DNA of 64,000 nucleotides from Polyangiaceae bacterium (GTDB lineage: Bacteria; Myxococcota_A; Polyangia; Polyangiales; Polyangiaceae), in NCBI GenBank assembly GCA_020846005.1, contig JADLEQ010000035.1, forward strand, positions 1-64,000. Direction: 5' to 3'. The notes beneath the pieces were generated by a model. It was not told where the DNA came from, ran no database searches, and saw only the letters and a list, made by a program, of their open reading frames with translations. Positions within the stretch are counted from its first letter, which is position 1; each line of letters begins with the position of its first letter. The position numbers and the translations under genes were made by a program. Shown piece after piece: positions 44,114 to 52,105 of this stretch.

Positions 44114-44596
44114 TCAGTCGGCCAGGAGCCGATCGAGGATCTCGTCCACCCGGGCGGGGGTGAGGCCCTCGTGGTACGTCTTGTCGACCTGCATCACCGG
44201 CCCCGAGCCGCACGAGGCGAGGCACTCGGCGGTCCGGAGCGTGATCTTGCCGTCCTTCGTCGTCTCGCCGGAGCGGATGCCGAGCTTCTTCTCGCAGTGC
44301 TCGAGCAGGCTCCCGCTGCCGCGGAGCGCGCACGACAGCGTGCGGCACACCCAGACCTGGTGCTTCCCTGGGCGCTCCTCGTTGAAGAGGGAGTAGAAGG
44401 TCACCACGCCCTTCACGTGGGCGGGGCTCAGCCCGAGGCGCGTCGCGACGAACTGGATGACCTCGTCGCTCACCCAGCCGTGGTTCGCGTCCTGGCAGAG
44501 GTGCAGCGTGGGGATGCACGCCGCCATCGCGTTGGGGTAGCGGGCCCGGATTCGCTCGAGCTCGCGCTCTAGCTCGTCGCTGAGGGCGAAAGGCAT
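44114..44596 (-). CDS. nuoE: NADH-quinone oxidoreductase subunit E
   Basis: Thioredoxin-like [2Fe-2S] subunit of complex I, 160 residues, normal length. The N1a ligands are Cys84 and Cys89 (VCRTLSCALRG) and Cys125 and Cys129 (ECLASCGSGP). The start MPFALSDELERELERIRARY and the VTFYSLFNEERPG segment fit the family. It is the first gene of this nuo block; the ATG at 44596 is the only start giving the correct N-terminus. The upstream divergent region presumably carries the promoter for the whole block. Confidence 0.95.
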   Translation of the reverse strand: MPFALSDELERELERIRARYPNAMAACIPTLHLCQDANHGWVSDEVIQFVATRLGLSPAHVKGVVTFYSLFNEERPGKHQVWVCRTLSCALRGSGSLLEHCEKKLGIRSGETTKDGKITLRTAECLASCGSGPVMQVDKTYHEGLTPARVDEILDRLLAD

Positions 44597-44780
44597 GGCT
44601 GGCAAGCGATCTCGGATGGGGCTCCGCGGCGCTGCGCGGGTCCCGGCCGCCACGGCGAGCGAACCGTAGTGAGCGCCAAAGCCGGGTGTCAAGGGCGCTC
44701 CGCGGGGATCGCTTCCCGCGAGCCCCGGCCCTTGTGAACCGCGCCGAGGCGTGCTTAGGCTCCCGCCCGCCCGGTAATCC

Positions 44781-44801
44781 GACCCCTCGTGGCGAGGGGT
44801 C
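44781..44801. promoter_or_regulatory. Perfect 9-3-9 palindrome upstream of the zinc-ribbon gene
   Basis: GACCCCTCG (44781-44789) and CGAGGGGTC (44793-44801) are exact reverse complements around TGG. It lies in the 246-bp divergent gap between nuoE and the zinc-ribbon gene, 42 bp before the GTG at 44843. It could be an operator for either gene or a leader hairpin. Confidence 0.4.
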
Positions 44802-44842
44802 ACTTCCTCGCGTGCGAGCGCGGGGGCCCTGGGAGGTGAAGC

Positions 44843-45958
44843 GTGTTTTGCCCGAACTGCGGAACGCAGAATCCCGACACCGCGACCACGTGCACGAAGT
44901 GCGGCTTCGCCCTGAAGGGCGCCGCGGCGCCCAAGTTCAAGGGCACGATGCTCATGATGAACGCGCCGCCGAACCTCGGCGCGGGTGCGCCCGGCGCGCC
45001 GCCAGCCCCCGCCGCGCCGGGAGCGCCCGCGCGTCCGGTGATGAAGGGCACGATGATCGGCGTCGCCCCGCCGTCCCCAGGCGCGGTCGCGCCGCCCGCG
45101 CCGATGGCTCCCCCGGAGCCGCCGCCGCCCGCGCCGGCGCCGCCCGCCGATTTCGGGGCTCCTCCGCCTGGATTCGGAGCGCCTCCGCCCGGGTTCGGCG
45201 CCCCCCCACCTGCCGCGCCGCAGCACGCTGGTCCGCCGCCCGGGATGAACCCGCTCGGCGCGACGGTCGCGGCCGACCCGGGGATGATGGCAGGGTTCGG
45301 CATGGGTCCCGGCGGTCCGCCGCCGGCCGCGCCGCCGCCGCCCGCTGGCTTCCCGCCGCCGGGCGGTGATCCCGGCTTCGGCGGTCCTCCGGCCGGCTTC
45401 GGGGGTCCCCCCCCGGGCGGTCCTCCCGGCGGCTTCGGCGGTCCCCCTCCGGGCGGGCCCCCCGGCGGCTTCGGCGGTCCCCCTCCGGGCGGGCCCCCCG
45501 GCGGCTTCGGTGGTCCACCACCCGGGGGCCCGGCCCCCGGCGGCTTCGGCGGCCCCGGCATGGGCGCCCCGCCCGGCGCGATGATGCCGATGGGCGGCGC
45601 GCCGATGGCGGCCCCGGTGGGCGCGCACGGCCCCATCGGCCAGGAGCGGAACCCGATCATGACCCTCCTCATCGGGATGGTCTGCGGTTTCTACCTCATG
45701 TACTGGCTGTGGCTTTCGCTGAACGAGCTGAAGGCGTTCCGTCAGAAGGACGACATCAACCCGATCCTCTACCTGCTCCTGTTCATCGTGTTCGTGTGGG
45801 GCCTGCCGGAGAAGGTGTACGAGGCCAAGGTGATGGCCGGCATCCCCAACCCGGAGAAGCCGAACGCCATCATGTACTTCCTGCTCAGCCCGTACTTCCT
45901 CACCAACGATCTGAACGAGATCTGGGCGGCTGCACGCGCCCGCCAGGGTGGCGGCTGA
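44843..45958 (+). CDS. Zinc-ribbon, Pro/Gly-repeat membrane protein (DUF4234-like C-terminus)
   Basis: Protein of 371 residues, GTG start with a GGGAGG Shine-Dalgarno. The N-terminus is a zinc ribbon (FCPNCGTQNPDTATTCTKCG). Two KGTMxxxAPP repeats follow (KFKGTMLMMNAPP, VMKGTMIGVAPP), then about 190 residues of Pro/Gly-rich repeats built on a 12-residue unit (GGFGGPPPGGPP). The C-terminal ~115 residues have two or three membrane helices: TLLIGMVCGFYLMYWLWLSL and LYLLLFIVFVWGLPEKVY, then a helix-rich end (SPYFLTNDLNEIWAAARA). The C-terminal part resembles DUF4234. The repeat may be a flexible cytosolic linker. Overlap of its 3' end with the DUF2752 start suggests one transcript. Confidence 0.7.
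   Translation: MFCPNCGTQNPDTATTCTKCGFALKGAAAPKFKGTMLMMNAPPNLGAGAPGAPPAPAAPGAPARPVMKGTMIGVAPPSPGAVAPPAPMAPPEPPPPAPAPPADFGAPPPGFGAPPPGFGAPPPAAPQHAGPPPGMNPLGATVAADPGMMAGFGMGPGGPPPAAPPPPAGFPPPGGDPGFGGPPAGFGGPPPGGPPGGFGGPPPGGPPGGFGGPPPGGPPGGFGGPPPGGPAPGGFGGPGMGAPPGAMMPMGGAPMAAPVGAHGPIGQERNPIMTLLIGMVCGFYLMYWLWLSLNELKAFRQKDDINPILYLLLFIVFVWGLPEKVYEAKVMAGIPNPEKPNAIMYFLLSPYFLTNDLNEIWAAARARQGGG
45392..45535 (+). repeat. 36-bp tandem repeat, four units
   Basis: Four 36-bp units lie in frame inside the zinc-ribbon membrane protein gene. Units 2 (45428-45463) and 3 (45464-45499) are identical; units 1 and 4 have several changes. Each encodes a GGFGGPPPGGPP-like 12-residue block. Near-identity at the DNA level implies recent expansion. 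Confidence 0.75.
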
Positions 45959-46403
45959 GCTGAGCGCGAGGCCCGCGGCCTCGAGCCCGGCAGGCGACGG
46001 AGGTTGGCTCCGTCGCCTGGCCGTGGCCACCGTGGTCGGGGGCGCGCTCGCGGCGATGCTGCTCGCGGGGCTGCCCGGTTGCCCCACGGCGACGATCGCC
46101 GGCATCCCCTGCCCCGGCTGCGGGCTGACACGCGCGAGCTGGGCGGTGCTCCGCGGCGATCTCGCCGAGGCGCACCGCCTGCACCCGCTCGTGCTGATCG
46201 TGACGCCGCTCTACCTCGGCTTCCTCGCGTACGCCGCGCTCGACTACGTGCGCGGCGAGGCCACGCGCCCCCGGTCCCCCCGCGCCGCGCGCGCGTTGAG
46301 CGCGGCGGCGATGACGGTCCTCGTGCTGCTGCTCGTCGTGTGGCTCGCGCGCTTCGCCGGGTTCTTCGGCGGTCCGGTGCCCGTGCAGCGCGCGTGGTCC
46401 TGA
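45948..46403 (+). CDS. DUF2752-family membrane protein
   Basis: Small membrane protein of 151 residues. The family signature is GIPCPGCGLTRASWAVLRGD (CPxCGxTRA) followed by helices LVLIVTPLYLGFLAYAAL and AAMTVLVLLLVVWLARFAG; an N-terminal helix (AVATVVGGALAAMLLAGLPG) precedes them. Function is unknown; relatives are found near envelope or secretion genes. The GTG at 45948 overlaps the end of the upstream gene. It converges on ychF. Confidence 0.86.
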   Translation: MAAELSARPAASSPAGDGGWLRRLAVATVVGGALAAMLLAGLPGCPTATIAGIPCPGCGLTRASWAVLRGDLAEAHRLHPLVLIVTPLYLGFLAYAALDYVRGEATRPRSPRAARALSAAAMTVLVLLLVVWLARFAGFFGGPVPVQRAWS

Positions 46404-46407
46404 GCTC

Positions 46408-46428
46408 GGGCCGCTCGCGGCGCGGCCC
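46408..46428. terminator. Hairpin between convergent DUF2752 and ychF genes
   Basis: GGGCCGC and GCGGCCC arms of seven bases flank TCGCGGC, starting five bases after the DUF2752 stop. No T tract follows on either strand, so it could serve as a bidirectional stop only with help from Rho. Confidence 0.35.
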
Positions 46429-46458
46429 CGCGACGCCCGGCAGGCGCCCGACGGACGC

Positions 46459-47565
46459 TCAGACGTTGAAGCGGAAGTGCATCACGTCGCCGTCGCGCAC
46501 TACGTAGTCCTTGCCCTCGATGGCGAGCTTGCCCGCCTCGCGGCACTTCGCCTCCGTCCGCAGGCGGACCAGATCCTCCCACCAGATCACCTCGGCCTTG
46601 ATGAAGCCGCGCTCGAAGTCCGTGTGGATGACCCCCGCGGCCTGCGGGGCCGTCCACCCCCGGCGGATCGTCCACGCGCGCGTCTCCTTGGGCCCACAGG
46701 TAAAGTACGTGACCAGGCCGAGCAGCTCGTAGCCGGCGCGGACCACGCCGTGCAGGCCCGGCTCCTTCAACCCGGCGCTCGCGAGGAACTCGGGGCGATC
46801 TGCCGGATCCAGATCGGCGATCTGCTCCTCGAGCGCGGCGCAGATCGGCACCACCTGGGCCCCCTCGCCCGCCGCGTGCGCCACGAGCGCCCGGTAGTGC
46901 GGGTTGGAGCCGACGTCGGCGAGCGAGGCCTCGTCGACGTTCGCCACGAAGAAGCATGGCTTCGCGGTGAGGAGCGAGAGCTCGCGCAGGAGCTCGCGCT
47001 CGGGCGCCTGGAGCTCGCCGGGCAGCGAGCGCGCGGTGCGCCCGGTGTCGAGGTGAGCCGCCAGGCGCTCGCACAGCTCGAGGGCGAGCTTCTCCTTCGC
47101 GTCTCCGCCCTTGCTCGCCTTCTTCGCGCGGTCGACCCGCTTCTGCACCGTCTCGAGATCTTTCAGGATGAGTTCGGTCTCGATGGTGCCGACGTCGGAC
47201 ACCGGATCCACTCGACCCTCTACGTGCGTGACGTTCTCGTCCTCGAAGCAGCGCACGACGTGCGCCACGGCGTCGACCTCGCGGATGTGGCCGAGGAACT
47301 GGTTCCCGAGGCCTTCGCCCTGGCTCGCGCCGCGTACCAGCCCCGCGATGTCGACGAAGCGGATGGTGGCCGGGAGCGTCTTCTCCGAAGGATGGAGCGC
47401 CGCCAGCGCCTCGAGGCGCGGGTCCGGGACGGGTACCACGCCGACGTTCGGCTCGATGGTGCAGAACGGGAAGTTCGCAGCCTCCGCCTTCGCGCTCGAG
47501 AGCGAGTTGAAGAGCGTGCTCTTGCCGACGTTCGGCAGCCCGACGATTCCACACGCGAAGCCCAT
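46459..47565 (-). CDS. ychF: Redox-regulated GTPase/ATPase YchF
   Basis: Conserved Obg-related P-loop NTPase of 368 residues, normal length. G1 is GIVGLPNVGKSTLFNSLSSA, G2/G3 include FPFCTIEPNVGVVPVPDPRL and IRFVDIAGLVRGASQGEGLG, and the C-terminal TGS-like domain has TYFTCGPKETRAWTIRRGW with GVIHTDFERGFIKAEV and DGDVMHFRFNV. The family prefers ATP and acts on ribosomes and stress responses. The ATG at 47565 begins MGFACGIVGLPNVGK exactly at the family start. It is divergent from the acyl-CoA dehydrogenase pair. Confidence 0.96.
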   Translation of the reverse strand: MGFACGIVGLPNVGKSTLFNSLSSAKAEAANFPFCTIEPNVGVVPVPDPRLEALAALHPSEKTLPATIRFVDIAGLVRGASQGEGLGNQFLGHIREVDAVAHVVRCFEDENVTHVEGRVDPVSDVGTIETELILKDLETVQKRVDRAKKASKGGDAKEKLALELCERLAAHLDTGRTARSLPGELQAPERELLRELSLLTAKPCFFVANVDEASLADVGSNPHYRALVAHAAGEGAQVVPICAALEEQIADLDPADRPEFLASAGLKEPGLHGVVRAGYELLGLVTYFTCGPKETRAWTIRRGWTAPQAAGVIHTDFERGFIKAEVIWWEDLVRLRTEAKCREAGKLAIEGKDYVVRDGDVMHFRFNV

Positions 47566-47719
47566 GGCCGGCGCGTTATGCCACGTCGCGGCCGGAGCGC
47601 GAGCGGCCTCGTGGCGCCGCCCGGCGCCGCCCGGCCGCGCCCGCAGGCCGCCCCCGGCGCGGCGGCGATTGACGGGCGGCGGGGGCCGGCGCATGAGCCG
47701 GTCTCCGAGGTCGACGCCC

Positions 47720-48901
47720 ATGGACATGTCCTACAGCCCCGAGCACGTCGCCTTCCGCGAGGAGGTGCGCGAGTGGATCCAGGCCGCCATGCCGGAGCAC
47801 CTCCGCGCGAAGGCGGAGGTCGACGCAGCGTTCGCGCACGCAGACGTGATGGAGTGGCACCGCATCCTGGCCGCGAAGGGGTGGGCCGCGCCCCACTGGC
47901 CCGTCGAGCACGGCGGGACGGGGTGGGACACCACGCGCCGCTTCATCTTCAACGAGGAGCTAGAGCTCGCAGGCGCCCCGCCGCTCAGCCCGTTCGGCTT
48001 GAACATGGTGGGGCCGCTCCTGATCCAGTTCGCCAACGACTGGCAGAAGCAGCGCTTCCTCCCGAAGATCCTCGCGGGCGAGGAGGTCTGGTGTCAGGGA
48101 TACAGCGAGCCGAACGCCGGGAGCGATCTGGCCTCGCTGCAGCTCCGCGCGGACACGGCCGCGGACGGAGGCTTCGTCCTGAACGGGCAGAAGACCTGGA
48201 CGACCTACGCGCAGTACGCGCACTGGATCTTCCTGCTCGCGCGCACCGATCCCAACGTGAAGAAGCAGCAGGGGATCAGCTTCCTGCTGTGCGACATGCG
48301 CACGCCGGGCGTCACGGTGAAGCCGTTCCTCACCACGGGCGGCACGCCGGCGTTCTGCGAGACGTGGTTCGAGAACGTCAGCGTCCCCCGGGAGAACCTG
48401 GTCGGCGAGCTGAACCAGGGGTGGACCTACGCGAAGGCGCTGCTCGGGCACGAGCGCACGCTGGTCTCCGGCGTCGGGATCTCGGCGCGGACGCTCCTGC
48501 GCACGAAGCGGATCGCCCGCGACAAGCTCGTCGACGGCCGGCCCCTGCTCGAGGATCCGACGTTCCGGGCCAAGATCGCGCGCGTCGAGATCGAGCTCGA
48601 GGCGCTGCGGATGGTCGTCTACCGGACGGTCGCGGCGGCGCAGCTCGGGCACGCGCCCGGCGCCGAGTCGAGCATCCTCAAGCTGCGCGGGACGGAGATC
48701 CAGCAGGCGTGCTTCGACCTCGCCATGGAGGTCATGGGGCACGACTCCCTCTCGTGGTTCAACCGCGACGGCGTCGTCTCCGCGCGCGAGCAGTCGGTCG
48801 CGTCGAGCTTCAATTACATTAGAGCAGCGACGATCTACGCCGGCTCGAACGAGATCCAGAAGAACATCATCGCCAAGTACATTCTCGGGCTGCCGGGTTG
48901 A
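47720..48901 (+). CDS. Acyl-CoA dehydrogenase 1
   Basis: FAD-dependent acyl-CoA dehydrogenase of 393 residues. The order is typical: N-terminal helices (HVAFREEVREWIQAAMPEHL), middle beta-domain (CQGYSEPNAGSDLASLQLRA and FVLNGQKTWTTYAQYAHWIF), and the C-terminal FAD and tetramer region (GTEIQQACFDLAMEVMGHDS, IRAATIYAGSNEIQKNIIAK). Catalytic base residues are not assigned. The ATG at 47720 precedes MDMSYSPEHVAFREEV and has no strong Shine-Dalgarno. The neighbouring second gene is a paralogous subunit, 12 bp downstream. Confidence 0.9.
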   Translation: MDMSYSPEHVAFREEVREWIQAAMPEHLRAKAEVDAAFAHADVMEWHRILAAKGWAAPHWPVEHGGTGWDTTRRFIFNEELELAGAPPLSPFGLNMVGPLLIQFANDWQKQRFLPKILAGEEVWCQGYSEPNAGSDLASLQLRADTAADGGFVLNGQKTWTTYAQYAHWIFLLARTDPNVKKQQGISFLLCDMRTPGVTVKPFLTTGGTPAFCETWFENVSVPRENLVGELNQGWTYAKALLGHERTLVSGVGISARTLLRTKRIARDKLVDGRPLLEDPTFRAKIARVEIELEALRMVVYRTVAAAQLGHAPGAESSILKLRGTEIQQACFDLAMEVMGHDSLSWFNRDGVVSAREQSVASSFNYIRAATIYAGSNEIQKNIIAKYILGLPG

Positions 48902-48913
48902 GGAGACGCCACG

Positions 48914-50065
48914 ATGGACTTCGAGCTTTCTGCTGACGAGAAGCTGCTCGTCGAGACCGTCCAGAGCTTCACGAAGAAGGACTCCCCCGTCGAGCGCTTC
49001 CGCCGGCTGCGCGGGACGGAGCTCGGGTGGGAGCGCGCCACGTGGAAGCAGATGGGCGAGCTCGGCTGGCTCGGCGTCTCGTTCCCGGAGTCCGCCGGCG
49101 GCGCCGGGCTGGGCTTCGTCGCCGCCGGCCTCGTGCTGGAGCAGCTCGGCGCGACCCTGGTGCCGGAGCCGTTCCTCTCGTCGGTCGTCCTCGCGGGGAC
49201 GCCGCTCGCCGCCGCCGGCACCCCCGAGCAGCACGAGCGCTTCCTGGCGCCGCTCATCGCCGGCGACACGGCGCTCGCGCTCGCGCACGTCGAGGCGCAG
49301 AGCCGTCACGACTCCGCGAGCGTGTCGACGCGCGCGACGCGCGCCGGCGCCGCGTGGCGGCTCACGGGGCGCAAGCGCTGGGTGCTCGACGGCCACGGCG
49401 CGGACCACCTGCTGGTCTCCGCGCGGACGGGCGGCTCGGAGCGCGAGCGGGACGGCGTGTCGCTGTTCGTGGTGGACGCCGCCCAACCCGGCGTGAGGCT
49501 CGAGCGCGTCGACTGCATGGACGGCCACAAGGCGGCGCTCGTCGAGCTGGACGGCGTCGAGGTGGACGCCACGCGGCTCGTCGGGCCCGAGGGCGGCGGC
49601 GCCGCGATCCTCGACCTGGCGCTCGACCACGCGGCCGCGGGCGCCTGCGCGGAGGGTGCCGGGCTACTCGCGCGCGCGCTCGACATGACGCGCGAGTACC
49701 TGATGCAGCGCAAGCAGTTCGGCGCGGCGATCGGCAGTTTCCAGGCGCTCCAGCACCGCGCGGTCGACATGTTCGTCGAGGTCGAGCTGTGCAAGAGCGC
49801 CGCGCTGTTGGCGATGATCAAGGTGAGCGACCCGAGCGGCGCGGAGCGGATGCGCGCGGTCAGCGCCGCCAAGGCCCAGCTAGCGCGGGGCGGCGCGTTC
49901 GTCGTCCGCCAGGCGACGCAGCTCCACGGCGGGATCGGCGTCACCGACGAGCACGACATCGGGCTCTACTTCAAGCGACACCAGGTGCTGGCGGCGCTCT
50001 TCGGCGATTTCGAGCACCACGTGGCGCGCTACGCGAGCCTCCCGTCGTTCGACGCCCACGTCTGA
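48914..50065 (+). CDS. Acyl-CoA dehydrogenase 2
   Basis: Partner acyl-CoA dehydrogenase, 383 residues. FDFELSADEKLLVETVQSFT-like start, GELGWLGVSFPESAGGAGLG, VARVEAQSRHDSA in the middle and the C-terminal MQRKQFGAAIGSFQALQHRA, QLHGGIGVTDEHDIGLYFKR. The middle domain is less canonical than in the first gene. In actinobacterial and myxobacterial steroid or fatty-acid degradation, such pairs form alpha2beta2 enzymes with one degenerate subunit; that role here is inferred. AGGAG lies just upstream of the ATG. Its 3' end meets the 45-bp repeats. Confidence 0.88.
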   Translation: MDFELSADEKLLVETVQSFTKKDSPVERFRRLRGTELGWERATWKQMGELGWLGVSFPESAGGAGLGFVAAGLVLEQLGATLVPEPFLSSVVLAGTPLAAAGTPEQHERFLAPLIAGDTALALAHVEAQSRHDSASVSTRATRAGAAWRLTGRKRWVLDGHGADHLLVSARTGGSERERDGVSLFVVDAAQPGVRLERVDCMDGHKAALVELDGVEVDATRLVGPEGGGAAILDLALDHAAAGACAEGAGLLARALDMTREYLMQRKQFGAAIGSFQALQHRAVDMFVEVELCKSAALLAMIKVSDPSGAERMRAVSAAKAQLARGGAFVVRQATQLHGGIGVTDEHDIGLYFKRHQVLAALFGDFEHHVARYASLPSFDAHV

Positions 50066-50067
50066 GC

Positions 50068-50202
50068 GCGCCGCAGCGCCGCGCGGGCTCAACGCGCGGC
50101 GATCCGCGCGAAGCGCCGCAGCGCCGCGCGGGCTCAACGCGCGGCGATCCGCGCGAAGCGCCGCAGCGCCGCGCGGGCTCAACGGGCGGCGATCCGCGCG
50201 AA
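50068..50202. repeat. 45-bp tandem repeat, three copies, between convergent genes
   Basis: Units at 50068-50112 and 50113-50157 are identical; the third (50158-50202) differs by one base (C to G). Each contains CCGCGCG-GGCTCAA-CGCGCGG, a hairpin that the third copy weakens. Read on the minus strand, every unit encodes ...RFARIAAR or a near match then a stop; in the third copy this is the true C-terminus and stop of the glutamine amidotransferase gene. The first two copies therefore duplicate that gene's 3' end. A partial fourth unit begins at 50203 inside the coding region. Confidence 0.85.
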
Positions 50203-50877
50203 GCGCCGCAGCACGCCGGCGCCCCACGGCGCGTCGCGCGCCGCCTCGCGCAGGCGCTCCCAGTCGAGCCCGTGCGCCTCGATCCGCTGGCGCCGCGCCT
50301 CGACGTAGGCGGCGATCGCGGCGCCGTCGAGCTCCGGGTGGAACTGGACGCCGAGCGCGCGCGGCCCGAACCGCACCACCGCGTGGGGCTCGAGCGCCGT
50401 GCGCGCGAGCACGCGCGCGCCGGGCGGGAGCCGCGCGACCGAGTCGAGGTGCGTCATGCTGGCGAGCGTCGGCCGCTCACCGGGCGGGAACAGCTCGTCG
50501 TCCACGAGCACCTCGACCTCGACGGTGCCCACCTCGTAGCCGCGCGGGTTCGGGCTGACGTGGCCGCCGAGCGCCTGGCCGAGGAGCTGGTGCCCGAAGC
50601 AGATCCCGAGCACGGCGACCTCCCCGCTCACCAGGTCGCGCAGCCACGCCTCGCTCGCCAGCATCCACGGCGCGCGCTCGGTGACGCTGGACGCGGACCC
50701 CGTGACGATCACGCCCGCCAGGTCGCGTGCGGCCGGGAGACGTGACGCGGCGCGGGCGTCGACCTCCATCCACGGGCCATCCCAGGCCGCCCCGACCGTC
50801 TCGCGCACGAGCGCGGCGAAGTCCCCGCGCGCCGCCCGCACGCCCTCGACCGGGTCGCCCGTCACCAGCACGCACAT
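50179..50877 (-). CDS. Class I glutamine amidotransferase-like protein
   Basis: Glutaminase-type protein of 232 residues. The triad is Cys93 (LGICFGHQLLG), His180 and Glu182 (GVQFHPELDG). The N-terminus MCVLVTGDPVEGVRAARGDF and the segment GVIVTGSASSVTERAPWM fit the GMP-synthase-like stand-alone group (GuaA N-terminal or YfeJ-like). The product is unknown. ATG 50877 is preferred; a GTG three codons earlier is possible. Its C-terminus and stop lie in the third copy of the 45-bp repeat. It is divergent from the epimerase gene. Confidence 0.85.
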   Translation of the reverse strand: MCVLVTGDPVEGVRAARGDFAALVRETVGAAWDGPWMEVDARAASRLPAARDLAGVIVTGSASSVTERAPWMLASEAWLRDLVSGEVAVLGICFGHQLLGQALGGHVSPNPRGYEVGTVEVEVLVDDELFPPGERPTLASMTHLDSVARLPPGARVLARTALEPHAVVRFGPRALGVQFHPELDGAAIAAYVEARRQRIEAHGLDWERLREAARDAPWGAGVLRRFARIAAR

Positions 50878-50951
50878 CGGCCGCACGTCGCGCCACCGAT
50901 AGCACCGGGCCGATGCGGCCGCCCGACGTTCGCCAGGCCCCCGCGCCGCGC

Positions 50952-50979
50952 TTGACGCGGCGACGCCTCGGCGGATACG
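50952..50979 (+). promoter_or_regulatory. Promoter of the dipeptide epimerase-like gene (short leader)
   Basis: TTGACG (50952-50957) and GATACG (50974-50979) are 16 bp apart. The ATG at 50990 is only ten bases after the -10, and the spacer before it (CGAGCGGGGG) is not a convincing Shine-Dalgarno, so the leader would be very short. Confidence 0.4.
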
Positions 50980-50989
50980 CGAGCGGGGG

Positions 50990-52093
50990 ATGCCGCTCAT
51001 CGCCCGCGTGCAGGCACGACCGCTCGACGTCGAGCTCATCGAGCCCTTCGGCATCGCGACCGGGGCACAGACGCGCGCGGCCAACGTCCTCGTCCGCGTG
51101 GAGCTCGACGACGGCACGGCGGGGCTCGGCGAGGCCGCACCGTTCCCCGCGGTGAGCGGCGAGACGCAGTCGCTCGCGCTCGCCGAGGTCGCGAGGGTGG
51201 CGCCCGCGCTGACCGGCGCGCGCGCCTCGCGCTGGCGCGCGCTCGCCCGGCAGCTGGACGAGCTCGGGCCGTGCGCGAGCGCGCGCTGCGCGATCGAGAC
51301 GGCCGTGGCCGACGCGCTGGCGCGGCGCGCTGGCGCGTCCCTGTGGGAGCTGTTCGGCGGCGCCGAGGCTTCCCTCGTCACGGATCTCACGGTGACGACC
51401 GGCGGCGTCGAGGCCGCCGAGCGCGCCGCGCGCGCGGCCGCGGCGAAGGGCTTCGCCACGATCAAGGTGAAGGTCGGCGGCGCGCCGTTCGATGAGGACG
51501 TGCGACGCCTGCGCGCCATCGCGGGCGCCGCGCCCGCCGCGCGCCTGCTCCTCGACGCGAACGCGGCGCTCGAGGCGAGCGTCGCCGTGGCGCTGGTCGC
51601 GAGCCTCGGCGCCGAACGGCGCCGCGTCGTGCTGTTCGAGCAGCCGACCGCTGCAGCCGATCTCGAGGGCCTGCGGCGTGTCCGCGAGGCCGGCCTCCGC
51701 GTCGCCGCGGACGAGAGCGCCCGGAGCCCGGAGAGCGTCCGCGCCCTGGCGCGCGAGCGGGCGGTCGACACGGTGAACCTGAAGATCATGAAATCGGGCC
51801 TGTTCGGCGCGCTGGAGATGGCGGCGTGCGCGCGGGCGCTCGGGCTCGGCCTGATGATCGGGGGCATGGTCGAGACGCGCCTGGCGATGACGGTGTCGGC
51901 GTGCCTCGCAGGCGGGCTCGGTGGCTTCGAGGAGATCGATCTGGACACGCCGTTCTTCCTCGGCGACGACGGCCTGACCGGCGGTTTCGCCGTCACTGGA
52001 TCGACGCTGCGGCTGGACACGCTCGGGCGTGGGCACGGCGTCGACGAGCGCCCTGGCGGCCCGGAGTTCGCCCCGACCGTCGGGGAGTGGTAG
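50990..52093 (+). CDS. Enolase-superfamily protein, dipeptide epimerase-like
   Basis: Enzyme of 367 residues in the muconate-lactonising subgroup of the enolase superfamily. Residues: Lys159 and Lys161 (FATIKVKVGG), Asp189 (RLLLDANAAL), Glu217 (VLFEQPT), Asp241 (VAADESARSP) and Lys265/Lys268 (VNLKIMKSG). The capping domain and the FEEIDLDTPFFLGDDGLTG segment fit L-Ala-D/L-Glu (dipeptide) epimerases, which recycle murein peptides. Specificity cannot be fixed by eye; o-succinylbenzoate synthase or a racemase is possible. The next gene, a secreted protein, starts 13 bp downstream. Confidence 0.82.
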   Translation: MPLIARVQARPLDVELIEPFGIATGAQTRAANVLVRVELDDGTAGLGEAAPFPAVSGETQSLALAEVARVAPALTGARASRWRALARQLDELGPCASARCAIETAVADALARRAGASLWELFGGAEASLVTDLTVTTGGVEAAERAARAAAAKGFATIKVKVGGAPFDEDVRRLRAIAGAAPAARLLLDANAALEASVAVALVASLGAERRRVVLFEQPTAAADLEGLRRVREAGLRVAADESARSPESVRALARERAVDTVNLKIMKSGLFGALEMAACARALGLGLMIGGMVETRLAMTVSACLAGGLGGFEEIDLDTPFFLGDDGLTGGFAVTGSTLRLDTLGRGHGVDERPGGPEFAPTVGEW

Positions 52094-52105
52094 CGCGAGA
52101 GCGCC

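Noticed and set aside
50068-50202. The 45-bp array as a CRISPR
   Set aside because: Units are directly adjacent with no spacers, and no cas genes are in the window. The array copies a gene end instead.
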